Positions 1 through 9,112 of a stretch of DNA of 64,000 nucleotides are shown piece after piece. Numbering within the stretch: the first letter of the stretch is position 1; each line of letters begins with the position of its first letter. The stretch is taken from positions 1-64,000 of the forward strand of contig NZ_BJYT01000005.1 in assembly GCF_007991655.1 (NCBI RefSeq), written 5' to 3'. Under the pieces are notes generated by a model. The model was not told the DNA's origin. It saw only the letters and a list, made by a program, of their open reading frames with translations, and searched no databases. The DNA is from Segetibacter aerophilus. Lineage in GTDB: Bacteria; Bacteroidota; Bacteroidia; Chitinophagales; Chitinophagaceae. The position numbers were made by a program, and so were the translations under genes.

Positions 1-266
1 ACAAAAGACAAAAGACAAAAGACAAAAGTCAAAAGACAAAAGACAAAAGGTAAAAGGCAAAAGGCAAAAGTCAAAAGACAAAAGACAAAAGACAAAAGAC
101 AAAAGTCAAAAGGCAAAAGGCAAAAGGCAAAAGTCAAAAGGCAAAAGTCAAAAGGCAAAAGTCAAAAGTCAAAAGGCAAAAGACAAAAGTCAAAAGGCAA
201 AAGACAAAAGTCAAAAGTCAAAAGTCAAAAGTCAAAAGGCAAAAGCCAAAAATCAAAAAACAAAAC
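1..266. repeat. Heptanucleotide tandem array (NCAAAAG)n
   Basis: Thirty-five consecutive 7-bp units run in strict phase from base 1 to 245. All are NCAAAAG except the unit at 50, which has T at position 2. Only the first base varies, being A, G or T and never C. Three decayed units follow to 266, and A-rich relics reach about 310. The order of the variable base shows a partial higher-order duplication: the block from base 1 reads AAAATAAGGGT and the block from base 78 reads AAAATGGGT. The array touches the window edge and may be longer. No reading frame runs through it because 7 is not a multiple of 3. Confidence 0.95.
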
Positions 267-402
267 TCGCAGACGCAAAACTCAAAACACCAAAACTCAA
301 AACGCAAAAACTTATTACTTACAACTTACAACTCCCCCAAAACTCCCGGCCTCCTTGGCTTACTTTTTTAGTTAGAACAAAAAAACAACTCAAATTATTA
401 AA

Positions 403-1449
403 ATGGAATACAGACAATTGGGAAACTCGGGTTTGAGAGTGCCGGTGTTAAGCTTTGGGACAGCCACTTTTGGTGGGGGTAACGAATTTTTTAAAGCTTG
501 GGGAAGCACAGAGGTAAGTGAAGCAACACGCATGGTAAACCTGTGCCTTGATGCCGGGGTAAATCTATTCGATACTTCTAATGTTTATTCTAATGGAGTT
601 GCCGAAGAGATTTTAGGGAAGGCGATCGTCGGGAAAAGAGATGAGGTATTAATTTCTACAAAGGCAACCTTTCCAATGTCGGACAAAGTAAACGATTATG
701 GCTCTGCTCGAATTCATTTGATCAACGCTTGTGAAGACAGTCTCAAGCGATTAAATACCGACCATATTGATATCTATCATATGCATGGGTTTGATGCAAA
801 AACTCCTATTGATGAGACGCTTAAAACATTGGAGAACCTGGTGCAAAGCGGCAAGGTTCGGTACATCGCCTGTTCTAATTTCTCCGGCTGGCATTTGATG
901 AAATCGTTGTCTGTTTCGGAACGTTACGGTTGGTCAAAATACATCGCTCACCAGGCTTACTATTCTTTGGTTAACCGTGATTTTGAATGGGAACTGATGC
1001 CCCTGGGTATCGATCAAAACATAGGAACAATTGTTTGGAGTCCGCTTGCAAGTGGCATGTTGAGTGGGAAGTATCGCCGTGATCAACCGCCACCCGAAAA
1101 TGCCCGCGTGGCCCAGGGAGGAAGTCCGGTTCCCGGAGATACGATAGACAATGAAAGGCTGTACAAAATAGTGGATGTTTTAGAGGAGGTCGCAGAAGAA
1201 ACAGGAAAGACTATTGCACAAGTATCCCTCAACTGGCTCTTGCAACGGCCTACTATTGCAAACATTATTGTAGGTGCAAGAAATGAAGAACAGCTAAAAC
1301 AAAACCTCGGTGCAGTGGGTTGGAACTTAACTGTTGAACAAGTAAAAAAACTGGATAAGGTGAGCGAAGTCTACCCAGCCTACCCGTATTGGCACCAACG
1401 CCAGTTTCCAATGCTGAATGCAGATCCGAAATTGTATAAAGGGCTATAA
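403..1449 (+). CDS. Aldo/keto reductase
   Basis: This is a 348-residue NAD(P)H-dependent oxidoreductase of the aldo/keto reductase superfamily, a single cytoplasmic TIM barrel. The opening MEYRQLGNSGLRV is typical of the YajO/Tas-like branch. The catalytic tetrad can be read as D57 (FDTSNVYS), Y62, K87 (ISTKATF) and H128 (YHMHG). The cofactor-binding end is represented by the IIVGARNEEQLKQNL stretch near residue 287. Length is normal for the family. It stands alone between the heptamer array and a convergent gene. The substrate cannot be told from sequence. Confidence 0.93.
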   Translation: MEYRQLGNSGLRVPVLSFGTATFGGGNEFFKAWGSTEVSEATRMVNLCLDAGVNLFDTSNVYSNGVAEEILGKAIVGKRDEVLISTKATFPMSDKVNDYGSARIHLINACEDSLKRLNTDHIDIYHMHGFDAKTPIDETLKTLENLVQSGKVRYIACSNFSGWHLMKSLSVSERYGWSKYIAHQAYYSLVNRDFEWELMPLGIDQNIGTIVWSPLASGMLSGKYRRDQPPPENARVAQGGSPVPGDTIDNERLYKIVDVLEEVAEETGKTIAQVSLNWLLQRPTIANIIVGARNEEQLKQNLGAVGWNLTVEQVKKLDKVSEVYPAYPYWHQRQFPMLNADPKLYKGL

Positions 1450-1770
1450 AAGGCGGATCAACTTACCATTATATGAGATCAAGAAGTCGCTTCTTCTGTA
1501 GCTAAAAAACTACTACCTCTCTCGCAAGAGTGGTCACTTTTGATATGCATTGCTTTAAAATGAAAAAAAAATCCTTCAGGCAAAAAGTTTACTGCTTCGC
1601 GCTTTTGTGTTGTGATTAGGTCAACAATCGCATTAATTTTATTTCTGAACATTGAAAATCTACTTGAATTTATTTTAATACTAACGTTATTCTCATGTGC
1701 TTTTTTAAGAGCGCAACGTCCGCTGTTTCTACAGGGGACTCCTTGTAAACCTAATCGAACTAAACATAAA
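1450..1770. other. Intergenic stretch, no gene seen
   Basis: Between the aldo/keto reductase and the terminator of the next, opposite gene. A short frame at 1612-1854 opens with a non-ATG codon, has a hydrophobic then random composition, runs through the terminator hairpin and into the facing gene, and is not credible as a protein. Nothing else is recognised. Confidence 0.6.
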
Positions 1771-1794
1771 AAACCTGCGCTTCCACGCAGGTTT
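1771..1794 (-). terminator. Rho-independent terminator
   Basis: A perfect 9-bp stem (AAACCTGCG and its complement) with the loop CTTCCA. It is flanked by an A-rich run on the left and a T-rich run on the right, so it can work in both directions. It sits 22 bp past the stop of the minus-strand aspartyl protease gene. Confidence 0.85.
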
Positions 1795-1816
1795 TTATTT
1801 ATTACAACCCGGTCGT

Positions 1817-3037
1817 TTATAAAATGCTTTTCACCTCTACAATCGTGGAAGTAACCTGGTTGCCTCGCAACAAAAACACTTTTAGCTTAGCCCCTGTTTT
1901 TGACAAAAGCATTTTATATTCTTCGATGTCGTTTTTAAAATTGTTATTTATGCCATAAATAATATCGTTGTCTTTAAGGCCGGCGACATGGGCAGGTGAG
2001 TCCTTCACAATGTCTTTGATGATCGTTTTTCCGTTCTCAACTAAAAGTGAACAGCCGACATAACTATAGTTAAAAGGTTGGTTAAAAGTGTTGTTGGGGG
2101 CAATGTGAATTTCATTGTTGGGATAGTTGATAATTACGTTAAAACGTGCCATTAACTCGTTGCCGATAATGCCCCCGGTTGCAGGATAGTTAGAAACGTT
2201 ATAAGTGTCATCGAAAATGTAAGTGGGTACTTTTTTTAAAGAGTAAGGGCCAATGTGTACTTCTTCGACCGTCGTCAACATCATTTCTTTTTTTCCACCC
2301 AGCCCCTCTGCACCTGAAGTAAAAATCTTTTTGTTATTATTCAGCACGCTGCTGTCTTTAATAAACTTGTCTGGTAGCATAAAACACATATCGGCACCTG
2401 TGTCAAAATAAAACTTGCTATCAATTTTCCGGTTGTCACGTAAAGTTGCGTCAATAGCTGCGAGCTTATTAGGGCGCGTCTTCAATACATATCCTTCTTT
2501 TGGGTAAGCAATGCTTCCGGGTTTCCAAACTTCGATCATGAATTGATCATAATTCAGTTTAACGATATATGCCTTTAAAAAGCTGTAACCTATTACCCCG
2601 TGAATTTTAATATTATGAGCTTCTGTTAAAAAGCTATAATCATTTACATGAAAATTAAGGTGATTAATTTGGAGACGAGGCAGCCTTAGTTTTTGATCGA
2701 TTATAAATTCAGCCGTCTTTTTTTGCGCCAACCCTTTGAGCGTTTCCTCGCTTATTGTAGGAGTTAGATTGAAGCGCTGTGCAGTAGCAGAGTCTATTGA
2801 GATTCCCCCACTGCCGGTATCAAGAATGAAATTGAGTGTATCGGGGAAACTACCGAACTGGCCTTTTATGATAATGATTCCGCGGTTGGTTAATATGAAA
2901 GGAAATTTAGTAAGCAGTTCTGCTTTAGAGCTTTCTGTCTCATTTTTTGAATATGCGGAAAAGCTTGTAAAAAGAGCCGTAGCAGTAATGCATAGCAAGC
3001 GAACGAAGAAAGTCTTGTATAACGTGTTAGAAATCAT
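1817..3037 (-). CDS. Secreted aspartyl protease with C-terminal PDZ domain
   Basis: A 406-residue protein with an N-terminal hydrophobic signal segment (about residues 8-29). Two retropepsin/pepsin-like halves follow, each with the catalytic DTG motif: D73-T74-G75 in ILDTGSGGIS and D212-T213-G214 in FYFDTGADM. The last ~80 residues form a PDZ-like domain (SPAHVAGLKDNDIIYGINN). The two-DTG plus PDZ layout is common in Bacteroidota and implies a periplasmic or surface peptidase. Substrate unknown. It is a single gene with its own terminator. No lipobox cysteine is evident after the signal segment. Confidence 0.88.
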   Translation of the reverse strand: MISNTLYKTFFVRLLCITATALFTSFSAYSKNETESSKAELLTKFPFILTNRGIIIIKGQFGSFPDTLNFILDTGSGGISIDSATAQRFNLTPTISEETLKGLAQKKTAEFIIDQKLRLPRLQINHLNFHVNDYSFLTEAHNIKIHGVIGYSFLKAYIVKLNYDQFMIEVWKPGSIAYPKEGYVLKTRPNKLAAIDATLRDNRKIDSKFYFDTGADMCFMLPDKFIKDSSVLNNNKKIFTSGAEGLGGKKEMMLTTVEEVHIGPYSLKKVPTYIFDDTYNVSNYPATGGIIGNELMARFNVIINYPNNEIHIAPNNTFNQPFNYSYVGCSLLVENGKTIIKDIVKDSPAHVAGLKDNDIIYGINNNFKNDIEEYKMLLSKTGAKLKVFLLRGNQVTSTIVEVKSIL

Positions 3038-3604
3038 ACGAGAGTTTTTATAGGTTTTATAAAATCGGCTGATGATTGCTGAAGCTTCTATGCTACTTAC
3101 TCTCCCAAACGCAAATGCGATCAGACGTTTTTAGCATTGAGGAGAGGAAAGGAACTGAAATAACGAAGGCTAGGAAACGCGCTACTTGTAGATCTCTTGC
3201 TGTCGGTTCTTCTTAATGTCGCTTATACAATAATAAAAAATTAGGTGCTACAATAGGTTGCTGTTTTGCCGAGACGTTACTTGTTGAGGTGAAGCATTAT
3301 TAAACTTTCTTGAAGGTGGAGAAAGTACATTTTTATTTGGAAAAGAGCGGGACGGAGCCCATTCATCCTGGGCAAAAAAAGGCTTTAGTTTCCGGTGCAG
3401 ATTTTACTTTAAAATGTCAACCGAAATGCGCCGATTTTACAGGGTTCTCCAAAGTGTTAACAGCCTAATAAATTTGACATCCGGTTTCCATTATTCAAGC
3501 TATAAAGCCTTTTTACAGCCTTATGAACCGCTTATCATTTACACTTCTTTTTTAGGCGTTTCCCCCAAGATAAGTTCTACTTTAGAACCTAAGAACGTCT
3601 TCGT
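3038..3604. other. Intergenic region between two divergent genes, no clear gene
   Basis: 567 bp separate the aspartyl protease start from the LytTR gene. A frame at 3414-3608 overlaps the LytTR start by ATGA but has no recognisable domain and an unconvincing composition. A weak hairpin, GCCCA/TGGGC, lies near 3357-3373. The space probably holds promoters for both flanking genes, but no clear TTTG/TAnnTTTG pair was found. Confidence 0.5.
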
Positions 3605-3982
3605 ATGAAAGAAATATTCGAAAATCCCATCCGAATGAAGAAGAGGCTAATTGTTAAAAAAGGCATAGAGAATATTGCACTGAAGATTGAAGACATAGCC
3701 TTGATCTACACGGAAAATAAACTGGTATTTGTAATTGATGGCCAATCCGGCAAAAAATATATAACTGATAAGAAGCTGGTCGAACTGGAGGAGGAATTAG
3801 ATGGCAGCATTTTCTTTAGGGCAAACAGAAAATATATAATCAGTATAAATTTTATAAAGGCCTTTAAGCCTTTTGAGAAGGTAAAAATTCAGGTCTATCT
3901 AACCGTGCCCGAGTTAGACCACCAAATCATTGTGAGCCAGGAGTCGGCGAAGTTTTTCAGGAAATGGATTGATGAAGTGTGA
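3605..3982 (+). CDS. Stand-alone LytTR DNA-binding domain protein
   Basis: A 125-residue protein made almost entirely of a LytTR domain. Typical features are ENIALKIEDIALIYTENKLVFVI, then FFRANRKYIISINFIKAF, and the C-terminal beta-strand ending FFRKWIDEV. LytTR domains bind direct-repeat DNA sites and normally follow a response-regulator receiver domain. Here no receiver domain is present in this frame and no kinase is adjacent. It may act as a one-component or accessory regulator (inference). It is followed by a copy of the dispersed repeat and the converging bshA gene. Confidence 0.85.
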   Translation: MKEIFENPIRMKKRLIVKKGIENIALKIEDIALIYTENKLVFVIDGQSGKKYITDKKLVELEEELDGSIFFRANRKYIISINFIKAFKPFEKVKIQVYLTVPELDHQIIVSQESAKFFRKWIDEV

Positions 3983-4049
3983 GTTGCTTTATACTTGATG
4001 TAGACTACATAGATAGTAGTGATCAACCAGGTTGAATAGAAACTCAACT

Positions 4050-4076
4050 GTACAAGTGAGTGACACAACGATGCTC
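4050..4076 (+). repeat. Dispersed intergenic repeat, class A copy
   Basis: Carries GTACAAGTGAG followed by TGACACAACGATG; only the last few bases differ from the class consensus. It lies in the gap between the converging LytTR and bshA genes. Confidence 0.8.
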
Positions 4077-4096
4077 CAAAACGTTATAAAGCCAGT

Positions 4097-5257
4097 TTAC
4101 ACAGCTTCGCTTTTAAGCTGGCTTTCTTCGCAATCCATAGTGCAAAAACGGCTATAGAGTTTTTCGTACACGGGCACGATGTTATGAATGTCGAACCTGC
4201 ACGCCTGCTCATAAGCCTGTTGCTTAAAAGTGGCAAGTGTTTCATCGTTTTGTAGAATTTCAATTGCACACCGGCTCATATGTGCAACGTCACCAACATT
4301 ACACATGAACCCAGTTTTGCCATCAATATTCACTTCAGGCAAACCACCTGCGTTGGTACTTAACACTGGCATACTTGCCGCCATCGCTTCCAGTGCCGCC
4401 AGTCCAAAACTTTCGTACTCCGAGGGAAGTATAAAGAGATCACTGACCACCAAAATTTCTTCCATTTGCTCCTGCTTACCGAGGAAGCGCACGTCGTCTA
4501 CAATTCCCAGTTCTTTCACCAGGTCTTCCATTACGGGTCTTTCAGGACCATCACCAACCATCAGCAATTTTGCCGGCATTTGCTTCCTCACTTCTGCAAA
4601 CACATGCACCACGTCCTGCACTCTTTTAACCTTTCTAAAGTTGGAAGCGTGCACCAATATCCGCTCTCCGTGCGGTGCAATCACACGGCGAAATGCATCA
4701 ATCGGTTTCTTGCTAAACCGTCCCACATCTACAAAGTTTTGGATCACCTCGATCTCTTTTGTAATGGCAAAAGACCGGTAAGTTTCAAGTCGCAGATTAT
4801 CACTAACAGCAGTTATTGCATCGCTTTCGTTGATACTAAAAGTTACCACGGGCGCGTAGGTTTTGTCTTTTCCTACCAACGTAATGTCCGTACCGTGCAG
4901 GGTAGTAATGACAGGTATTTTTTTGCCAACTTTTGCCACTATCTGCTTTGCCATGTATGCCGCCGATGCGTGCGGAATAGCATAATGCACGTGCAACAAA
5001 TCTAGTTTGTGAGACAGTATTACGTCGACCATTGTACTCGATAACGCAACCTCGTAAGGCGGATAGTCGAATAAGGGGTACGTGGGCACGCGAACTTCGT
5101 GATAAAAGATATTTGCACTAAAAACATTCAAACGTACAGGCTGCTGGTACGTAATAAAATGAACAAAATGTCCTTTATCGGCCAGTGCTTTACCTAACTC
5201 TGTAGCTAACACACCACTTCCACCAAAGGTGGGGTAGCAAACGATACCTATACGCAT
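4097..5257 (-). CDS. bshA: N-acetyl-alpha-D-glucosaminyl L-malate synthase BshA
   Basis: A 386-residue GT4-family glycosyltransferase. It begins MRIGIVCYPTFGGSGVLATE, the hallmark of BshA, with the glycine-rich loop that binds the UDP-sugar. The C-terminal half has the EX7E motif (E282 and E290 in YESFGLAALEAMAA) and the GGLPEV loop. BshA joins UDP-GlcNAc and L-malate in the first step of bacillithiol synthesis, which is known in Bacteroidota. bshB and bshC are not in this window. Length fits the family. It is a single gene, bounded on both sides by copies of the dispersed repeat. Confidence 0.93.
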   Translation of the reverse strand: MRIGIVCYPTFGGSGVLATELGKALADKGHFVHFITYQQPVRLNVFSANIFYHEVRVPTYPLFDYPPYEVALSSTMVDVILSHKLDLLHVHYAIPHASAAYMAKQIVAKVGKKIPVITTLHGTDITLVGKDKTYAPVVTFSINESDAITAVSDNLRLETYRSFAITKEIEVIQNFVDVGRFSKKPIDAFRRVIAPHGERILVHASNFRKVKRVQDVVHVFAEVRKQMPAKLLMVGDGPERPVMEDLVKELGIVDDVRFLGKQEQMEEILVVSDLFILPSEYESFGLAALEAMAASMPVLSTNAGGLPEVNIDGKTGFMCNVGDVAHMSRCAIEILQNDETLATFKQQAYEQACRFDIHNIVPVYEKLYSRFCTMDCEESQLKSEAV

Positions 5258-5302
5258 TGTTGCAGTTGAATTTTTTATGTTACCGGCATTGGCTTGTTAT
5301 GC

Positions 5303-5329
5303 AGCTTTACTTGCGTCGCACCCTTGTGC
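5303..5329 (-). repeat. Dispersed intergenic repeat, degraded class B copy
   Basis: Contains TTGCGTCGCACCCTTGTGC, close to the reverse complement of the class B consensus core. The outer CAACATT end is lost. It lies between the divergent bshA and M28 peptidase genes. Confidence 0.65.
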
Positions 5330-5475
5330 CGAAAATTTTCTATTGCCCGCATCAATTTATTCAAAATAACCTGCGGTGCAATAACATGCAAGTAACAATA
5401 AATTCTCTTATTGGTTTAGATTAGGGCGATGCATGGGTTGACTAACATGCAGTAATTTGCCGCATAATTTTTTAC

Positions 5476-6852
5476 ATGAAGAAACTACTTGCTGCTTTTG
5501 TTTTATTGCCTTTTATAGGTCAGGCCCAAAATACCGACTCTCTTTCTATAAGAAGAATTGCAGATGAAATGCTGACTAACGGAAAAGCCTTCGAAAATCT
5601 TCGACACCTTACCAAAAAGATTGGTGGCCGGCTGGCAGGATCTCCGCAGATGGTGAAAGCTGAAAACTGGGGACTGTCAACGCTAAGGCAATCGGGCGCC
5701 GATACCGTTTATTTCCAGGAGTGTCTTGTTCCTCATTGGGTGAGGGGAGGGGCGGACCAGGCTACAGTAATAAGTGTAGATGACAGAAAACAGAGACGAC
5801 TGTTGGACGTGCTTGCTTTAGGAAATTCAATGGGCAGTGGTAAAAAAGGAGTTACCGCCGAAGTAGTCGCAGTGGCATCGTTCGATGAGCTTGAAAAACG
5901 AAAGGATGAGGTAAAGGGTAAAATTGTTTTTTATAACTATCCGTTCAATCCAACTTATGTCGTTCCTGCGCTAGCTTATCGTGAGTCAGGTATTTACAGA
6001 GCAGCCGGTCCAAGCCGTGCAGCAAAATATGGGGCAGTAGGGGTTATTGTTCGATCTATGAGTGAAGGAACAAACAATCATCCCCATACAGGAGCAACCA
6101 GGTATAACGACTCTTTTCCAAAGATCCCCGCAGTTGCTGTTGGCTTAGAGGATGCGGATTACTTGTGGCAAACTTGTAAAGGAGGGCGCAAAGTCTATGT
6201 TTCGTTTACTACCAATGGTCATTTTTTACCCGACACAACCGGTCACAATGTGATAGCAGAATTGAAAGGTTCAGATGGTTCTAATGATTTTATAACTGTT
6301 GGCGGCCACCTTGATAGTTGGGATGTAAATGAGGGTGCACACGACGACGGAGCAGGCATCGTACAAACTATAGAGGTTTTAAGAACCTTAAAAGCTTTAG
6401 GCTATAAACCAAAGAAAACGCTTCGGTTTGTTTTATTTGCAAATGAAGAAAATGGAACCCGCGGAGGACTTAAATATGCTGAACAGGCAAAAGCTAAAAA
6501 CGAACATCACGTGCTTGCAATCGAAAGTGACGAGGGTGGCTTTACACCCCGTGGATTCGGTTTTACCGTAGGTAGTGACACGTTAGAAAAAATACGGCCC
6601 TGGGTAAAACTACTGGTGCCGTACGGGGTGTATGAATTTACAGCAGGTGGAGGTGGTACCGATATAGGCCCTTTAAACAAAACGCTAAACACACCCTTAG
6701 CTGGACTCGTTCCTGACAACCAGCGGTACTTTGATTTGCATCACGCACGAAATGATGTTTTTGAGGCAGTAAACAAAAGAGAACTTTTATTGGGTGCTAT
6801 TAATATGGCAGCTTTAATTTACCTCGTAGACAAATACGGCTTGTCACTATAA
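5476..6852 (+). CDS. Secreted M28-family zinc peptidase (carboxypeptidase Q-like)
   Basis: A 458-residue exported metallopeptidase. The signal peptide is MKKLLAAFVLLPFIGQAQ with probable cleavage after AQA. A protease-associated (PA) domain lies around residues 120-240. The M28 catalytic domain follows, with the di-zinc ligands visible as H278 (GGHLDSWD), D290 (AHDDGAG), E324/E325 (NEENG), D352 (ESDEGG) and H422/H423 (LHHARND). Architecture and length match plasma glutamate carboxypeptidase-like enzymes. It probably releases amino acids from peptides outside the inner membrane. Single gene, with no tight neighbour. Confidence 0.92.
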   Translation: MKKLLAAFVLLPFIGQAQNTDSLSIRRIADEMLTNGKAFENLRHLTKKIGGRLAGSPQMVKAENWGLSTLRQSGADTVYFQECLVPHWVRGGADQATVISVDDRKQRRLLDVLALGNSMGSGKKGVTAEVVAVASFDELEKRKDEVKGKIVFYNYPFNPTYVVPALAYRESGIYRAAGPSRAAKYGAVGVIVRSMSEGTNNHPHTGATRYNDSFPKIPAVAVGLEDADYLWQTCKGGRKVYVSFTTNGHFLPDTTGHNVIAELKGSDGSNDFITVGGHLDSWDVNEGAHDDGAGIVQTIEVLRTLKALGYKPKKTLRFVLFANEENGTRGGLKYAEQAKAKNEHHVLAIESDEGGFTPRGFGFTVGSDTLEKIRPWVKLLVPYGVYEFTAGGGGTDIGPLNKTLNTPLAGLVPDNQRYFDLHHARNDVFEAVNKRELLLGAINMAALIYLVDKYGLSL

Positions 6853-7009
6853 AAAAAGCGACTTTAAAGGTATTTTACGCTTCTGCCAAAAGGCTGTATT
6901 TTATGTTGAAAGCTTCAACTACCAATGAGGCAAAAGTTTGAAAACGATTTTAAAAAGTGTAGTATTGGCAGGATTATTTTATACTAAACGATAATTACAA
7001 TTATTCTCC

Positions 7010-7378
7010 ATGGCAAAAGTCGTCAGCATAGTGGTTCTTATTTTACTCCTGGTTTTTGGGGGTTGGTTCTATTGGAAATACTACTTCACTTATAGCGATG
7101 GCAACCGTACCGGGTTGTTGCAAAAATTTTCGCGCAAAGGAAATGTCTTCAAAACCTACGAGGGCGAAATGGTGCTTAATAGTGTCATCAGCAACAATGC
7201 GAGTCCAATGACGATGGAAAAGTTTTTTTTCTCAGTAGAAGATAAAAATGTTGCCTCAAAAATGGCCGGGTTTGAAGGAAAAAGGGTTGTACTTCATTAC
7301 GAAGAAAAAAATGGAGCGCTCTTTTGGAGAGGCGACACACGTTATATAGTTGACAGCGTAAGCAACGTAGTACCGTAA
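7010..7378 (+). CDS. Conserved hypothetical membrane-anchored protein
   Basis: A 122-residue protein with one N-terminal transmembrane segment (VVSIVVLILLLVFGGWFYWKYYF, residues 4-26) and a soluble beta-rich remainder. The pattern SDGNRTGLLQKFSRKGNVFKTYEGEM is seen in short Bacteroidota proteins of unknown function, which databases sometimes mislabel with an enzyme name. I see no catalytic motif. The stop codon is separated from the end of the facing gene by a single base. Confidence 0.75.
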   Translation: MAKVVSIVVLILLLVFGGWFYWKYYFTYSDGNRTGLLQKFSRKGNVFKTYEGEMVLNSVISNNASPMTMEKFFFSVEDKNVASKMAGFEGKRVVLHYEEKNGALFWRGDTRYIVDSVSNVVP

Positions 7379-7379
7379 G

Positions 7380-8081
7380 TTATGAGGAGTACAACAGGAA
7401 GATTGCAAGCCTCTTGTGTATATCCGGCAACTGTTTTTTCCATTCACCAATTGTTTTAGTCACAATCGTTTCAGTTGGCGCCGTGATGTCTACGGCGATA
7501 CAGAGCTGTGTTTGAGGTTTGCATGTTTCTGCCAGCTGTTTTATTAATTGATTATTTCGGTAAGGTGTTTCAATAAATATTTGCGTGCAGTTTTTTTTCG
7601 CTGACTCATTTTCAAGCTCTTTCAAAGCTGTTCTGCGTTCGCCGTTGTCAATAGGAAGATAGCCGGTAAATTGAAAACGTTGGCCATTCATTCCGCTCGC
7701 CATAAGCGCTAATAATATACTACTCGGACCCACTAACGGCTTCACTATCGAACCAGCCTTTTGGGCTGCATTTACCAACACTTGTCCCGGGTCTGCAATG
7801 CCGGGACAACCCGCTTCACTGATAATACCGATATTCTTTCCTTCTTTTAAAAGTTGCGTAAAAGCCTGTTGCACCTCACTTTCAGCTTTGTGAATGGTGA
7901 ACCATTTGTAATCGTCAATCACCATCTCGCGCCATAGTAGCTTTAAATGTCTTCGGGCAGTTCTTTCATTTTCGACAAAAAAGACCTGGCACTGCTTAAC
8001 GGCATCCAGCACATACAGAGGAATTGTTTCTATTGCCTGGTCGTACAAGAAAGTAGGGATAAGAAAAACACTGCCGGTCAT
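7380..8081 (-). CDS. RsmI/YraL-like SAM-dependent methyltransferase
   Basis: A 233-residue protein of the tetrapyrrole-methylase fold. Recognisable segments are the N-terminal LIPTFLYDQ, the central GIISEAGCPGIADPGQ (the SEAGxPxIADPG motif shared with RsmI) and the GPSSILLALMASGMNGQRFQFTGYLP segment that binds SAM and substrate. RsmI methylates the ribose of C1402 in 16S rRNA. This shorter Bacteroidota version lacks the C-terminal extension of E. coli RsmI, so the exact target is inferred. It ends tail-to-tail with the gene at 7010, and neither has an obvious terminator. Confidence 0.82.
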   Translation of the reverse strand: MTGSVFLIPTFLYDQAIETIPLYVLDAVKQCQVFFVENERTARRHLKLLWREMVIDDYKWFTIHKAESEVQQAFTQLLKEGKNIGIISEAGCPGIADPGQVLVNAAQKAGSIVKPLVGPSSILLALMASGMNGQRFQFTGYLPIDNGERRTALKELENESAKKNCTQIFIETPYRNNQLIKQLAETCKPQTQLCIAVDITAPTETIVTKTIGEWKKQLPDIHKRLAIFLLYSS

Positions 8082-8211
8082 GGAGAAGGTTTAGAAATTA
8101 GAAGTTTGCGAAGCTCGGAAATTAGGTCAAAAATTCTATTGGCTCAACAAAAGAATGTGTGCTCAAATCATTGAAAGTGCTGATTTTGATTTTGACGAAT
8201 ATTGCAATAAG

Positions 8212-8238
8212 GTACAAGAGTGCGACGCAACGAAAGCT
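8212..8238 (+). repeat. Dispersed intergenic repeat, class B copy
   Basis: Reads GTACAAGAGTGCGACGCAAC, an exact class B left and core part. The right part then diverges (GAAAGC). It lies between the RsmI-like gene and the EI24 gene. Confidence 0.75.
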
Positions 8239-8302
8239 TAATAGTGAGTAATTGTTGGGCACCAAATCTGACTGCCTTTTGCAACTTGCCAACTTCCTTT
8301 TA

Positions 8303-9073
8303 TTACTGCTCAGCCTGTTTTATTTTCTCTTGATGGATACTTAACGTTGCTGCAATAACGGCATAGGAAGGAGCGAAAAGCCATCCTGCAACCGGTACCA
8401 GGTGAAGCAGGTAAAACACCAGGCCGTTTGCAATGGCGAGGCCTTTTCTTTTGCCAATAAAGTGAATGCTTTCTGCTGCTGTTAAATGATTTCTTTCCAG
8501 GCTATAATCGAGCATTGAGAAGCCGTAATAGTAACACTCGACCAGGAGCGCAAAGACAGGAATGATCCAGCCCGCAACAGGAATAAAAGAAAGAATGGCA
8601 AATGCAATGAGATAGACGCATTGCCATAACGTATTTCGAAATGCAATACGAACACCGCGCACTACGTCTTTTAGCAACTGCGAGAAATTGAAAGGCACCT
8701 CCTTTCCTTCAAGAATTTCTTCGGTTTTTTCGCTCAGATAGGCAAAGATGGGTGAGCCTAAAATGAGCCAGATATATTTAAACAAGGAAAAATAAAAGAG
8801 CATTAAAATCATCCAAAGTATGATGCCGGCAATTGTAAACAGCAAACCTACAACCGTGCTTTGCATACTTTCGATCCATTGCTTTAAACCCGTTTCAATA
8901 CTGATCCACTCGATCACATAGGTTGCACTTTTGCCAAAGAAATACATGCTGATGCAAAACATCAGCATGTAAATAATGCCGGGTATAATGATCCATTTCC
9001 ACAGCTTGTGCTTACGAATAAAGCTATACGCATCTCCGTATGATCTAATGCCAATTACAATGTCTTTAAGCAA
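8303..9073 (-). CDS. EI24 / CysZ-like integral membrane protein
   Basis: A 256-residue inner-membrane protein. Hydrophobic segments lie near residues 27-45, 73-110, 145-180 and 210-235, matching the EI24 domain (Pfam family that includes the sulfate permease CysZ). The motif SFIPVAGWIIPVFALLVECYY with the following HFIGKRKGLAIANGLVFYLLHLVPVAGW is typical. No sulfate-assimilation genes are nearby, so a sulfate transport role is not supported by context. It is divergent from the DNA glycosylase gene, with 39 bp between the starts. Confidence 0.82.
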   Translation of the reverse strand: MLKDIVIGIRSYGDAYSFIRKHKLWKWIIIPGIIYMLMFCISMYFFGKSATYVIEWISIETGLKQWIESMQSTVVGLLFTIAGIILWMILMLFYFSLFKYIWLILGSPIFAYLSEKTEEILEGKEVPFNFSQLLKDVVRGVRIAFRNTLWQCVYLIAFAILSFIPVAGWIIPVFALLVECYYYGFSMLDYSLERNHLTAAESIHFIGKRKGLAIANGLVFYLLHLVPVAGWLFAPSYAVIAATLSIHQEKIKQAEQ

Positions 9074-9112
9074 ATGGGATAGTGTTTATGGTATAAATTT
9101 AGACCGTATTTC

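Noticed and set aside
1-266. CRISPR array
   Set aside because: The repeats are contiguous 7-mers with no spacers. This is a tandem repeat, not repeat-spacer units.
1612-1854. 80-residue frame
   Set aside because: Non-ATG start, low-complexity composition, runs through a strong terminator hairpin and into the facing gene.
3414-3608. 64-residue frame ending at the LytTR start (ATGA overlap)
   Set aside because: Translational coupling is possible, but no domain, signal or sensible codon bias is seen. Kept as intergenic.
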